A model generated the notes under the pieces. It did not search any database, was not told the DNA's origin, and saw nothing but the letters and a program-made list of their open reading frames with translations. A DNA stretch of 16,006 nucleotides from Fimbriimonas sp. (GTDB lineage: Bacteria > Armatimonadota > Fimbriimonadia > Fimbriimonadales > Fimbriimonadaceae): contig JAUJNV010000044.1 in the NCBI GenBank assembly GCA_030447945.1, positions 1 to 16,006 of the forward strand. Direction: 5' to 3'. This document shows positions 10,039-16,006 of the stretch, piece after piece (the stretch's first letter is position 1; each line of letters begins with the position of its first letter). A program made the translations under genes and the position numbers.

Positions 10039-10860
10039 TTGAAAAGCAAAGGCGCCTTCACCCTCATCGAGCTGCTGGTGGTCATCGCGATCATCGCGAT
10101 CCTCGCGGCGATCCTGTTCCCCGTCTTCGCCCAGGCGAAGGAGGCGGCGAAGAAGTCAGCCTGTCTGAGCCAGGCCAAGCAGACGGGCATCTCGAGCGCC
10201 CTCTACACAGGCGACTACGACAACATGATGGTGCCGTTCTGCTATGGCATCGAGGGACCTAACGTCTCCTCGCCGCGCGGCTGGGGCGACGGGTACGGTC
10301 TGATGTACTGGCAGCAGACGCTCCAACCGTACATGAAAAGCTACGAGCTGCTCGTGTGCCCGAGTAAGGACTACACGATCGCCTACTACGGCGCGTGGAT
10401 CGACGGGAAGGGCCCGGACCCGGGCAGCACCGAGACCACCCCGAAGGGCATGCTCAGGGTGAGCTGGTCCTGGAACGCGATCGGCGTGGACCAATGGCCC
10501 TACGCGCCCAAGGTGGATGCGTCCTTTAACACCGCGGGACAGACGGGATACGTCGCCGCACCCTACAGCTATTGGTACGCGAGCCCGGTGTCGGAGTCTG
10601 CGGTGGCGAGGCCCGCCGACGCGATTTGGCTGACGGAAGGCATCTGGCCCGATGCGGGAGACGATTCGCTGACCGACTACGGCTGGAAGCTGATGCGTCC
10701 AACGAACCCATACACCACCAGCTCGTCGGGGATGAGGTTTAAGGGACACCGCGTCCGGGGGCGGCACACCGACGGCTTTAACGCCATCTTCGGCGACACC
10801 CACGCGAAGTATCAGAGGTGGGGCTCGACGAAGCCGTCCATGTGGGCCATCCAGGATTGA
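10039..10860 (+). CDS. Prepilin-like (type II secretion/pseudopilin-type) H-X9-DG family protein
   Basis: A 273-aa protein beginning MKSKGAFTLIELLVVIAII, a type IV prepilin leader with cleavage expected just before FTLIE and the conserved Glu in the hydrophobic helix. The following ILFPVFAQAKEAAKKSACLS and a C-terminal RHTDGFNAIFGDTHAKY place it in the large H-X9-DG pseudopilin group, abundant in Planctomycetes and Armatimonadota. Here the final DG is DT. The globular domain is rich in Trp and Tyr (QTLQPYMKSYELLVCPSKDY, VSWSWNAIGVDQW). The start appears to be TTG 10039 with GAGG at 10025-10028; no in-frame ATG exists closer. The protein is expected in the envelope, anchored by its N-terminal helix, but role and partners are not known. 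Its stop overlaps the start of a small lipoprotein gene. Confidence 0.9.
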   Translation: MKSKGAFTLIELLVVIAIIAILAAILFPVFAQAKEAAKKSACLSQAKQTGISSALYTGDYDNMMVPFCYGIEGPNVSSPRGWGDGYGLMYWQQTLQPYMKSYELLVCPSKDYTIAYYGAWIDGKGPDPGSTETTPKGMLRVSWSWNAIGVDQWPYAPKVDASFNTAGQTGYVAAPYSYWYASPVSESAVARPADAIWLTEGIWPDAGDDSLTDYGWKLMRPTNPYTTSSSGMRFKGHRVRGRHTDGFNAIFGDTHAKYQRWGSTKPSMWAIQD

Positions 10861-11015
10861 TGAGCGTTCTTCGAGTTCTCGTTCTGGGCGGTGCTCTCGG
10901 CCTGCTTTTGGGCTGCGGCCCGCGCGCCCAGACGCCGGTCCGGGACGAGGCGGTCGAGCCAAAGCTCGAACTGCCGAAAGAAGTTCGGGACAAAGGGGCC
11001 GGCGGCCGGCGCTGA
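10860..11015 (+). CDS. Small lipoprotein, 51 aa
   Basis: ATG 10860-10862 overlaps the TGA of the prepilin-like gene by one base, so translation is probably coupled. MSVLRVLVLGGALGLLLGCG is a lipoprotein signal peptide with lipobox LLLG-C (Cys19). The mature part is only about 33 residues, charged and Pro-rich (RDEAVEPKLELPKEVRDKG). Very short lipoproteins or membrane-anchored peptides directly behind H-X9-DG prepilins are a pattern I associate with Planctomycetes and Armatimonadota, but I know no function. It is short enough to be missed by gene finders. Confidence 0.7.
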   Translation: MSVLRVLVLGGALGLLLGCGPRAQTPVRDEAVEPKLELPKEVRDKGAGGRR

Positions 11016-11049
11016 CGGGGGATGGAGGGCGGGGCTCACGAGGTGGCCC

Positions 11050-11574
11050 GTCGAAGCAGCCGGTCTCAGGCGCCGAGGGGGAGCTTGCTCTGGACGCGCC
11101 GCGGGCAGATCGACGGCAGAAGCGCCCGCCCTAGGAATCCTGTCAGGGCTCGCGAGAGAGGTCGAGGTCCCGCCCAAGAGCGAGGAGTCGGTGCGCGAGC
11201 TGCCGCTCACGCCGGAGACGCTCCAAGCGCTCGCGCGCTATGTGCGGCCGGGCGAGATCTATCTCTTCGGCCCGCGCGCCGGCGGCCCGGTGGATCCCGG
11301 ATCCGCGACGAAGGCGATGCCCCGCCTCTGCAAAGCGGCCGGCGTGCCCCCGATGGGGCTGCACGATCTGAGGAGCTACGCGGCGAGCAACCTCCGCGCG
11401 CTCGGATGCGACCCGTGGGAGATCATGGAGATCCTCGGCCACTCGGACATCGACACCACGACGATCTACGTCGACGCCGACGACGAAGGCAAGAGAAAGG
11501 CGCTCGGCGGCCTGCTCAAGCGCCTGCTGCCGCCGCCGTCCGAGGAGCCTCTGGAGGCCTCCGGAGGGGCCTGA
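11050..11574 (+). pseudogene. Tyrosine recombinase (phage-type integrase), C-terminal remnant
   Basis: Only the catalytic end is left. VEVPPKSEESVRELPLTPET leads into the H-x-x-R box HDLRSYAASNLRALGCDP (His codon 11362, Arg 11371) and LGHSDIDTTTIYVDADDEGK (His 11440, nucleophilic Tyr 11467). The N-terminal core-binding domain is absent: there is only 35 bases between the lipoprotein stop and this segment. AAGLRR near 11056 followed, one frame over, by GELALD could be the damaged first-Arg box (G-L-R-x-G-E), which would imply frameshifts at about 11070-11130. There is no convincing start codon. The gene points at the 3' end of the neighbouring tRNA-Gly, the classic place of an integrase relative to its attachment site. 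It is almost surely inactive as it stands. Confidence 0.8.
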
Positions 11575-11595
11575 CACCACTATCGGTGGTGTCAG
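11571..11595. terminator. Strong 10-bp hairpin between integrase remnant and tRNA-Gly
   Basis: CTGACACCAC (11571-11580), loop TATCG, GTGGTGTCAG (11586-11595) form a perfect ten-base-pair stem. The left arm contains the TGA of the integrase remnant. Neither strand has a T run after the stem, so a bidirectional terminator is likely but not proven. It also lies 39 bases past the 3' end of the tRNA-Gly gene. Confidence 0.55.
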
Positions 11596-11633
11596 AAGGG
11601 GCACTCGTCACCTCTAAATAGATTCAAAAGGAT

Positions 11634-11708
11634 TGGAGCGGGTGACGAGATTCGAACTCGCGACTCTCTGCTTGGGAAGCAGACACTCTACCACTGAGTT
11701 ACACCCGC
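11634..11708 (-). tRNA. tRNA-Gly (anticodon CCC)
   Basis: The - strand reads GCGGGTG acceptor stem, D arm AACTCAGTGGTAGAG, anticodon stem-loop TCTGC-TTCCCAA-GCAGA with anticodon CCC (reads GGG), T arm with GTTCGAATC, closing CACCCGC, T, and an encoded CCA (11634-11636). The length is 75 with CCA. It lies 75 bases after a tRNA-Gly(TCC) on the same strand and may be cotranscribed with it. Its 3' end faces the integrase remnant. Confidence 0.96.
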
Positions 11709-11783
11709 TCGGGTGGGAGCGCGGGGCAACGCTCCGGCTTGAGACCCCAGTATAGCGCGGCGGCGCACCGGGACTGCAATCTC

Positions 11784-11857
<74 letters not shown>

Positions 11858-11891
11858 ACGCTTCGCGAGATTCTACCTCTGGGGAGGCATG

Positions 11892-12043
11892 GGGTGCAGG
11901 TTGCGGGGTGCAGGGTGCGGGGTGCAGGGTGTAGGGACGGGGGACAGGGGAGGGCTGTACCTCAACCCCCGCACCCCTGTCCCCCGTCCCTGTTTCCCGT
12001 CCCCTCTCCCCTGCACCCCACACCCCGCACCCCACACCCCCTC
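11892..12043. repeat. Inverted pair of 7-bp repeat arrays (G-rich then C-rich)
   Basis: From 11892 the + strand runs in strict seven-base register for nine units: GGGTGCA, GGTTGCG, GGGTGCA, GGGTGCG, GGGTGCA, GGGTGTA, GGGACGG, GGGACAG, GGGAGGG (to 11954). From 11967 eleven C-rich units follow (CCCCGCA, CCCCTGT, CCCCCGT ... CCCCACA) to 12043. The arms contain a perfect 17-base inverted repeat, 11934-11950 with 11974-11990. The element sits between the end of the DUF4139 gene and the upstream side of the tRNA-Gly pair, so it may act as a terminator. The G-rich strand has many GGG runs able to form G-quadruplexes. Confidence 0.85.
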
Positions 12044-12046
12044 TCT

Positions 12047-13545
12047 TCACCCCTTCATATCCACCGTGTACGCCAGGGTCGTCCGGCCGCCCGCTGGGAT
12101 CGTTATCTTCCACTCCATCGTCTGCGCGTCCAACGGGCGCGAGGGGAGGGACTGGGAGACGGTTTTGCGGGGGCCGTAGAAGGGCTGGACGACCCGGAGC
12201 GTCACGGGCGCGACGCGCGCGTTGTGCAGCGCGACGCGCATCTCCTTGCGCACCGTCTTCTTGTCCAGCCGCTTCGAGCTCACCAGGCGGGGCTCGGCGG
12301 TGACGTCGAAGGCGTCGGAGAGGCTGAGGAAGGCCTTGGCGTCCTTCGGCGTGTCGCGCAACGCCGACGCGCCGATGTAGAGGGAGCGCCCGCCACTCTC
12401 CAACTCGTAGGCGCGCACCGCGCCGCTCGGGAGGGGCACGCCGAGCCCGCCGGCCGAGGCGTTGGCGAAGGAGACGGCGAGCTGCGCGTTCAGCCGGGGC
12501 GGGTTGCCCCCGCTCCGCCAGGAGCCGTCCTCCCACCCGCCGATGCCAGGGAGCGCGACGCTGTAGTCCCGCTTGATCGGCACCCGGCCGGAGGAGATCA
12601 TCCGCACCCGGTTCATCCGGTCCTGCACGAGGCTCGCGCGCGCCTCGACGGGGTAGGCGTAAAGCCCGCCGACGGCCCGGGGTTCGGGGCGGCGGGTAAG
12701 CGCGCTAGCCTCGGCTACTTCGGCCATCGGTGCAGAAACATCGTAGTCCTGCAGCCGCCTGTTCTTAGCCTCCACCGCCGCACGACTCGGGGAGCCCGCC
12801 ATCAGGGTGATCTTCGCGTTGGGGAAGTCCGTGCCGGTGGTGTTCGTGACAGTCGCCCAGCTCTCGAGGGCCATCTCGTCGGACGCCGGGTCGAGGCGGG
12901 CGACGTAGTCCGCGCTCCAGGAGAGGCCCCGCGTGAGGTAGGCGAGGCCGAGGCTCGCGCTCCGGGCGTCGGGACTGTCCACCTCGGCGGTCAGGCGAGG
13001 CTGCGTCACGATCGACCCGCTCGCCGGGGCGACGATGGTGCCGTCGGGGTTCACGTAGTACTTGCCTTCCGAGCGCAGGACGATCCGGCCGTTTTTCGCG
13101 ACCTCCAGCGTGCCCGCAGGCGGTCCCCCTCGCGCCCATCCTGCGAGCGCCGGGGGACGCTCGACCTCCTCCCCGTGAGCCGCCGCAGCAGCCTCGCTGT
13201 CCGGCACTCCGAGGTCGTAGGCGTTCGACGCGACCGCGGCGGCGCGCCGGTGCCCTGCCACTCGAAGGTCACGGAGCGCGGATCGAGCGACCGGCTCACC
13301 CCGGCGAGCCGAAGCACGTTCCGCCCCGCCACCAGGGGCACCGGCCGCTCCTCGCGCACCATCGCGAAGTCTTCCGCGTAGACCGTCAGTTCCACGCTCC
13401 GCTGCGCGGATCGCCCGCTATCTTGAGACTGGGCGACGGCCCGCCCGCAACCGTGGGCCGCCAAGAGGGAAAGTGCTAGCAGGTAGACGAAGGCGAGGTC
13501 CGTTCTCATACCGGGTAAGTGCCGCCGCAGCGCCGGGAAGTTCAT
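12047..13545 (-). CDS. DUF4139 domain secreted protein (several frameshifts near N-terminus)
   Basis: The N-terminus has a signal peptide (MRTDLAFVYLLALSLLAAHG from ATG 13509; ATG 13545 is the longer alternative and neither has a clear ribosome site). Then comes VELTVYAEDFAMVREERPV and SRSLDPRSVTFEWQG, the typical first strand of DUF4139 proteins. The body AYLTRGLSWSADYVARLDPA, LESWATVTNTTGTDFPNAKI and the closing TMEWKITIPAGGRTTLAYTV agree with the family. Between about 13100 and 13250 the frame jumps back and forth. Following the family pattern, it should read VASNAYDLGVPDSEALLRRL, TGEEVERPPALAGGREGDRL, then GTLEVAKNGRIVL, which needs four or five single-base corrections. The length is about 490 aa. 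Function of the family is unknown; it is exported and probably beta-rich. The stop is TGA at 12049-12047. Confidence 0.8.
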
Positions 13546-13574
13546 CGCGGCGAATAACGGAGTACGACACCGCT

Positions 13575-13616
13575 AGGGCTGAGGGCTGAGGGCTGAGGGC
13601 TGAGGGTTGAGGGTTG
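13575..13616. repeat. 7-bp tandem repeat, six units (AGGGCTG / AGGGTTG)
   Basis: There are four exact copies of AGGGCTG followed by two of AGGGTTG, all in seven-base register. The array lies between the divergent DUF4139 gene and the small gene at 13743. No coding role is evident. Confidence 0.92.
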
Positions 13617-13635
13617 AGGTGCAAGCCTATCCCGC

Positions 13636-13670
13636 AAATCCAAAATCCAAAATCTAAAACCTGAAATCTC
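13636..13670. repeat. A-rich 7-bp tandem repeat, five units (AAATCCA type)
   Basis: The units AAATCCA, AAATCCA, AAATCTA, AAACCTG, AAATCTC stand in strict seven-base register. They form an A/T-rich island in a GC-rich region, only 20 bases after the previous seven-base array but of unrelated sequence. Confidence 0.85.
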
Positions 13671-13728
13671 GCCCCGTGCCCCTTCGCCGGTCGGCTCCGC
13701 CAGGTGGCGGCTTGTCGTCACTTTTAGC

Positions 13729-13734
13729 TACACT
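13729..13734 (+). promoter_or_regulatory. Candidate -10 box (TACACT) of a leaderless gene
   Basis: TACACT (TAnnnT pattern) lies eight bases before ATG 13743, and no Shine-Dalgarno sequence lies between them. This is the arrangement of promoters that start transcription at or next to the start codon. No good -35 box is seen, so confidence is low. Confidence 0.35.
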
Positions 13735-13742
13735 AGCGGTCG

Positions 13743-14048
13743 ATGGTTACGATGTTTGCAATGAGGCTGCATCCGGCGGATCCTGTGCAGCGGGTACACG
13801 TCTGGCTGGAGCGGGATCTTGTCACGTTCGAGCTGCTGTCCCTGGAGGAGAAGCGCCTGTCGGGGAGCCTCGCCCGGGAGGGGCTCGAGGACGTCATCCG
13901 CGAGCCTCGGCTTGTGCGCCACGGGTTTGGCGTGAGTGTGGCGTTCGACCGTCGGCGATGGGCGTACGTGGTCGCCTTCGACGACGCTTTGGGCGAGGAG
14001 ACGGTGCTGATGCGGGCGAACGCCCTGGAAGAGGCTCTGGCGGCCTGA
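13743..14048 (+). CDS. Hypothetical protein, 101 aa
   Basis: I do not recognise a family. The protein is acidic and looks compact: a strand-rich start MRLHPADPVQRVHVWLERDL, FELLSLEEKRLSGSLAREGL with helical character, then HGFGVSVAFDRRRWAYVVAF, a beta hairpin-like pair, and a C-terminal helix VLMRANALEEALAA. There is no signal peptide, membrane segment or metal motif. It is a lone + strand gene between two - strand genes. The start at ATG 13743 lacks a ribosome site; ATG 13752 or 13761 are alternatives. Codon usage with G/C at third positions is consistent with a real gene. Confidence 0.65.
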   Translation: MVTMFAMRLHPADPVQRVHVWLERDLVTFELLSLEEKRLSGSLAREGLEDVIREPRLVRHGFGVSVAFDRRRWAYVVAFDDALGEETVLMRANALEEALAA

Positions 14049-14287
14049 AGGGCCGGCCGGTGCGGCAGCGTTCAGCAGAACGTTAAAGGCTTAGCGAGCC
14101 CCGGCAGTCCGAGTCTGCGCACCGTCTCCATCTGGAATCGCAGGCGAATATCCCTTTGGCCGGCGTCCATGTTCGGCGCGGCTACGACCTAATAGTTGTT
14201 CAGGCGGCCCTCCAGGAAGAGGCACCCTGCTGGCGGCATGAGCCGGCCGAGACGGAGCTCCCCGCCGGAGGGCGGGGAGCCGAAGCG
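14049..14287. other. Intergenic region, no gene identified
   Basis: The gap of 239 bases separates the ends of two convergent genes. It holds the GC-rich hairpin at 14258-14279 and, after the left gene, a weak inverted repeat CGTTC-AGCA-GAACG near 14069-14082. A 32-codon frame on the - strand (ATG near 14170) exists but has no family resemblance I can name. Confidence 0.5.
14258..14279 (-). terminator. GC-rich hairpin after DUF4397 lipoprotein gene
   Basis: CTCCCCGCC, loop GGAG, GGCGGGGAG form a perfect nine-base-pair stem that begins nine bases after the stop of the - strand lipoprotein gene. No T run follows on either strand, so it is a terminator-like hairpin rather than a textbook intrinsic terminator. 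Confidence 0.55.
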
Positions 14288-15763
14288 TCAGTTGTGGTTG
14301 AAGTGGGTTATCTTCACGGCAGGCGTGCCGGTGGAGAACACGTTGTCGATGAAGGCGCCGCCGAAGTACCTCTCCCCCGCATCCAGGGTGATGACGTCCC
14401 GGCCCTCGGAGTCGTAGAGGATCTCCTTCGTGCCCGCGCGGGTGAGGCGCGCGCGCAGCGTGCCCGGAGCGACGGCGGCGTCCACCGTCTGGCCGTAGGC
14501 GGCGTTGGCGTGCGTCGGAGCGAGCCCCGAGATGTCCGCCACTCCGGGGGCGGTGACGTAGAGGTCCACGCCGCCCAGATCCGTGTTCGCGTTGACCAGC
14601 GTGATGTACGCCTTCGTCCGGTCGGCGAGGGAGGCGGCGGAGCGCTTGAACGCGATGAGATCCGGCGTCGCGCCGTTGGTTCCCAGCACGAGCCCCACGT
14701 CGTCGCCCTCCTCCACGAGAAGCGTCGCCGCGTCCAGGGGCGAGGAGTCCCTGGAGAGGTTCACGGTAAAGCCGTGGCCGCCGGGCGCCACGGAGACGTC
14801 TGGGCGCGAGCTGCGGACCCCGACGCCGGCGAAGGCGGCCAACCGTACGTTGTCGATCAGGACGTCCACGGTCCGGTTCGGATCTTCCTCGAGGTTCAGG
14901 AAGGCCGCCTCCGTCTGGCCGCCGCCGCCGCCGGTGGTTCCCCCGGAGGTGCCGCCCGTCGTTCCGCCGGTGCCGCCGCCGGTCGTTCCGTCTCCCGGAC
15001 CCTCACAAGAGGCTTCATCCGGGTTAATGACGAAGCTGCGGATGCCCAGCCCGCCTTGAACTCGTCCGAAGACGACGGCGACCGATCCGCTCGAGCCGAC
15101 GTTGAACACGTCGCTAGAGGCAAGGACATCCTTCGTGTCCGGGCGGCAGAGGCGCACTATGTACCGACCCGGACTAGGTTCGCGACGTACGTAGGGCAGG
15201 AGTTCGCTCAGGCGCAGCCTTTCGGACCTGGGAACGCCGGCGAGATCGGCATTGGGGTCGACGAGGTACGCGTCGTAGACGTCATCTCTGTCGAGCAGCC
15301 CGCTGGCGACGGTAACTTCGGCTCGCGAGGGATTAGGATTTCCGCCGAGGCGCAGCGGATACCTCCGCAGGCTGCCGTCCGCCGTTTGTCCCACAATGAA
15401 GGTGCTACGAGTGCCACGTCGGACTACTTCGTCGAAGCTCGAGCGGGTGTTTTCCAGAGGCACCGCGTCCGTCTGATTACCGCCCGCAAAGAACCTAACG
15501 GGGAAATCATCGGGGCTATGAGTCGTCGGCCCCGTTACATAACAAGAGGTGTCGCCGAAGTCCAGCTCCTCGGCGTGAGGTTGGCCGCTCAGCGTGACCC
15601 GAACGTCGTCGGGAAAGCCCGAGGCGTTTAGCACCCGCACACTTGCTGTGCCTTCCACATCGCCCTGAAAATCGCTGCCCGGCTCACAGCCGCTAAAGGC
15701 GACTACCACTGCCGCCCCGGCGGCCGCTAACGCCGCAATGCGCGGCCTCTTATCCCAATTCAT
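14288..15763 (-). CDS. DUF4397 domain lipoprotein
   Basis: A 491-aa lipoprotein. The start ATG 15763-15761 is fixed by AGGAGG (15772-15777) eight bases upstream; the longer ATG at 15790 is unlikely. Signal peptide MNWDKRPRIAALAAAGAAVV continues to lipobox FSGC, so the mature protein begins with lipidated Cys25. It then has GTASVRVLNASGFPDDVRVT, the DUF4397 opening, and RYIVRLCRPDTKDVL. A flexible Gly/Thr linker follows (GDGTTGGGTGGTTGGTSGGT and on, bases about 14920-15000). A second similar half has AAFLNLEEDPNRTVDVLIDN and AYITLVNANTDLGGVDLYVT. DUF4397 domains are beta-sandwich surface modules of unknown role. The reading frame is clean throughout. A promoter candidate lies at 15809-15838. 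Confidence 0.88.
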   Translation of the reverse strand: MNWDKRPRIAALAAAGAAVVVAFSGCEPGSDFQGDVEGTASVRVLNASGFPDDVRVTLSGQPHAEELDFGDTSCYVTGPTTHSPDDFPVRFFAGGNQTDAVPLENTRSSFDEVVRRGTRSTFIVGQTADGSLRRYPLRLGGNPNPSRAEVTVASGLLDRDDVYDAYLVDPNADLAGVPRSERLRLSELLPYVRREPSPGRYIVRLCRPDTKDVLASSDVFNVGSSGSVAVVFGRVQGGLGIRSFVINPDEASCEGPGDGTTGGGTGGTTGGTSGGTTGGGGGQTEAAFLNLEEDPNRTVDVLIDNVRLAAFAGVGVRSSRPDVSVAPGGHGFTVNLSRDSSPLDAATLLVEEGDDVGLVLGTNGATPDLIAFKRSAASLADRTKAYITLVNANTDLGGVDLYVTAPGVADISGLAPTHANAAYGQTVDAAVAPGTLRARLTRAGTKEILYDSEGRDVITLDAGERYFGGAFIDNVFSTGTPAVKITHFNHN

Positions 15764-15808
15764 GATCCTCTCCTCCTGCGCGCCCCGCACTCGCGAGACG
15801 CAAACGTG

Positions 15809-15838
15809 ACTCTAGGCACCGCTTGGAACAGAAGTCAA
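15809..15838 (-). promoter_or_regulatory. Sigma70-like promoter candidate for the DUF4397 lipoprotein gene
   Basis: On the - strand TTGACT (15838-15833) is followed after 18 bases by TAGAGT (15814-15809). The -35 box matches five of six consensus bases and the -10 box four of six. The expected start of the transcript would leave a leader of about 35-40 bases before ATG 15763. Confidence 0.45.
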
Positions 15839-15930
15839 GTTAATACGTGGCGATAGGGAGGGAACTATCACTAATGCCATGGTCGGGCCCGGGAGTCTAT
15901 GGCCTTGCCGCTCATCGCCGGATTATCCCT

Positions 15931-16002
15931 CCCGGTCTCCGGGCACAGGGAGAGGGGGTTGGGGGTGACGGAGAAGTGTTGAGCCTCGAGTGTTAAGTGT
16001 TT
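15931..16002. repeat. Hairpin plus 7-bp-register repeat at window end
   Basis: CCCGG-TCT-CCGGG (15931-15943) is a small hairpin. It is followed by GGGAGAG, GGGGTTG, GGGGTGA (15948-15968), six irregular bases, then AGTGTTG, AGCCTCG, AGTGTTA, AGTGTTT (15975-16002) in seven-base register. No gene is visible from 15839 to the window end. Confidence 0.7.
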
Positions 16003-16006
16003 AGGG

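Noticed and set aside
12047..13381. Long + strand frames opposite the DUF4139 and DUF4397 genes (for example 11894-13381 and 14156-15631)
   Set aside because: They are GC-rich shadow frames, Arg/Gly/Val-rich without domains, on the other strand of well-supported genes.
13575..13670. CRISPR array
   Set aside because: The repeats are seven bases in direct tandem with no spacers, and there are no cas genes.
14072..14170. 32-codon - strand frame beginning MDAGQRDIRLRFQM
   Set aside because: No ribosome site, no recognised family, and short; could be a gene remnant but nothing supports it.
15841..15861. T7-like phage promoter (TAATACG...ATAGGGAGG)
   Set aside because: The two halves match but the middle is two bases too short and lacks the conserved central bases; no phage polymerase gene is present. 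Chance similarity.

Overview
The window is a GC-rich (roughly 60-65 % by eye) bacterial chromosome segment. The best taxonomic clue is the prepilin-like protein at 10039, whose N-terminus (FTLIELLVVIAIIAILAAI followed by LFPVFAQAKEAAKK and a C-terminal H-X9-D motif) is the style seen in very large numbers in Armatimonadota. That assignment is an inference from family style, not from a marker gene. No rRNA or ribosomal protein gene is present to test it.

Left part (1-6841, all + strand): a tightly packed operon, mostly with 1-4 base overlaps between stop and start codons. It is a type I restriction-modification locus in an unusual order: end of hsdR, hsdS, then five inserted genes, then hsdM. 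The inserted genes are a HipA-like kinase, a DUF3037 protein, a PD-(D/E)XK-like nuclease candidate, a small protein of an unnamed family, and a VapB/VapC toxin-antitoxin pair. This has the look of a compound defence operon and is the most interesting part of the window.

Middle part (6957-11860): a large SARP/BTAD-type regulator with a STAND ATPase and TPR repeats lies on the - strand, convergent to hsdM. Divergent from it is a prepilin-like protein, translationally coupled to a 51-aa lipoprotein. Next come the catalytic C-terminal remnant of a tyrosine recombinase and, right beside it, two tRNA-Gly genes (anticodons CCC and TCC, - strand). The recombinase remnant at the 3' end of a tRNA gene suggests a past integration site.

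Right part (11860-16006): a DUF4139 secreted protein and a DUF4397 lipoprotein, both on the - strand, flank a short unrecognised gene. The intergenic gaps here carry arrays of 7-bp repeats of different sequence, one of which forms a large G-rich/C-rich inverted repeat.

Many genes are interrupted by one- or two-base frameshifts (DUF3037, nuclease candidate, small protein, VapB, VapC, hsdM, SARP, DUF4139). The protein reads on in perfect family register in another frame, and most breaks fall in short C or G runs or dinucleotide repeats. Correcting them gives lengths that are exact multiples of three. Long-read consensus errors are the simplest explanation, so these genes are annotated here across the breaks rather than as dead genes.
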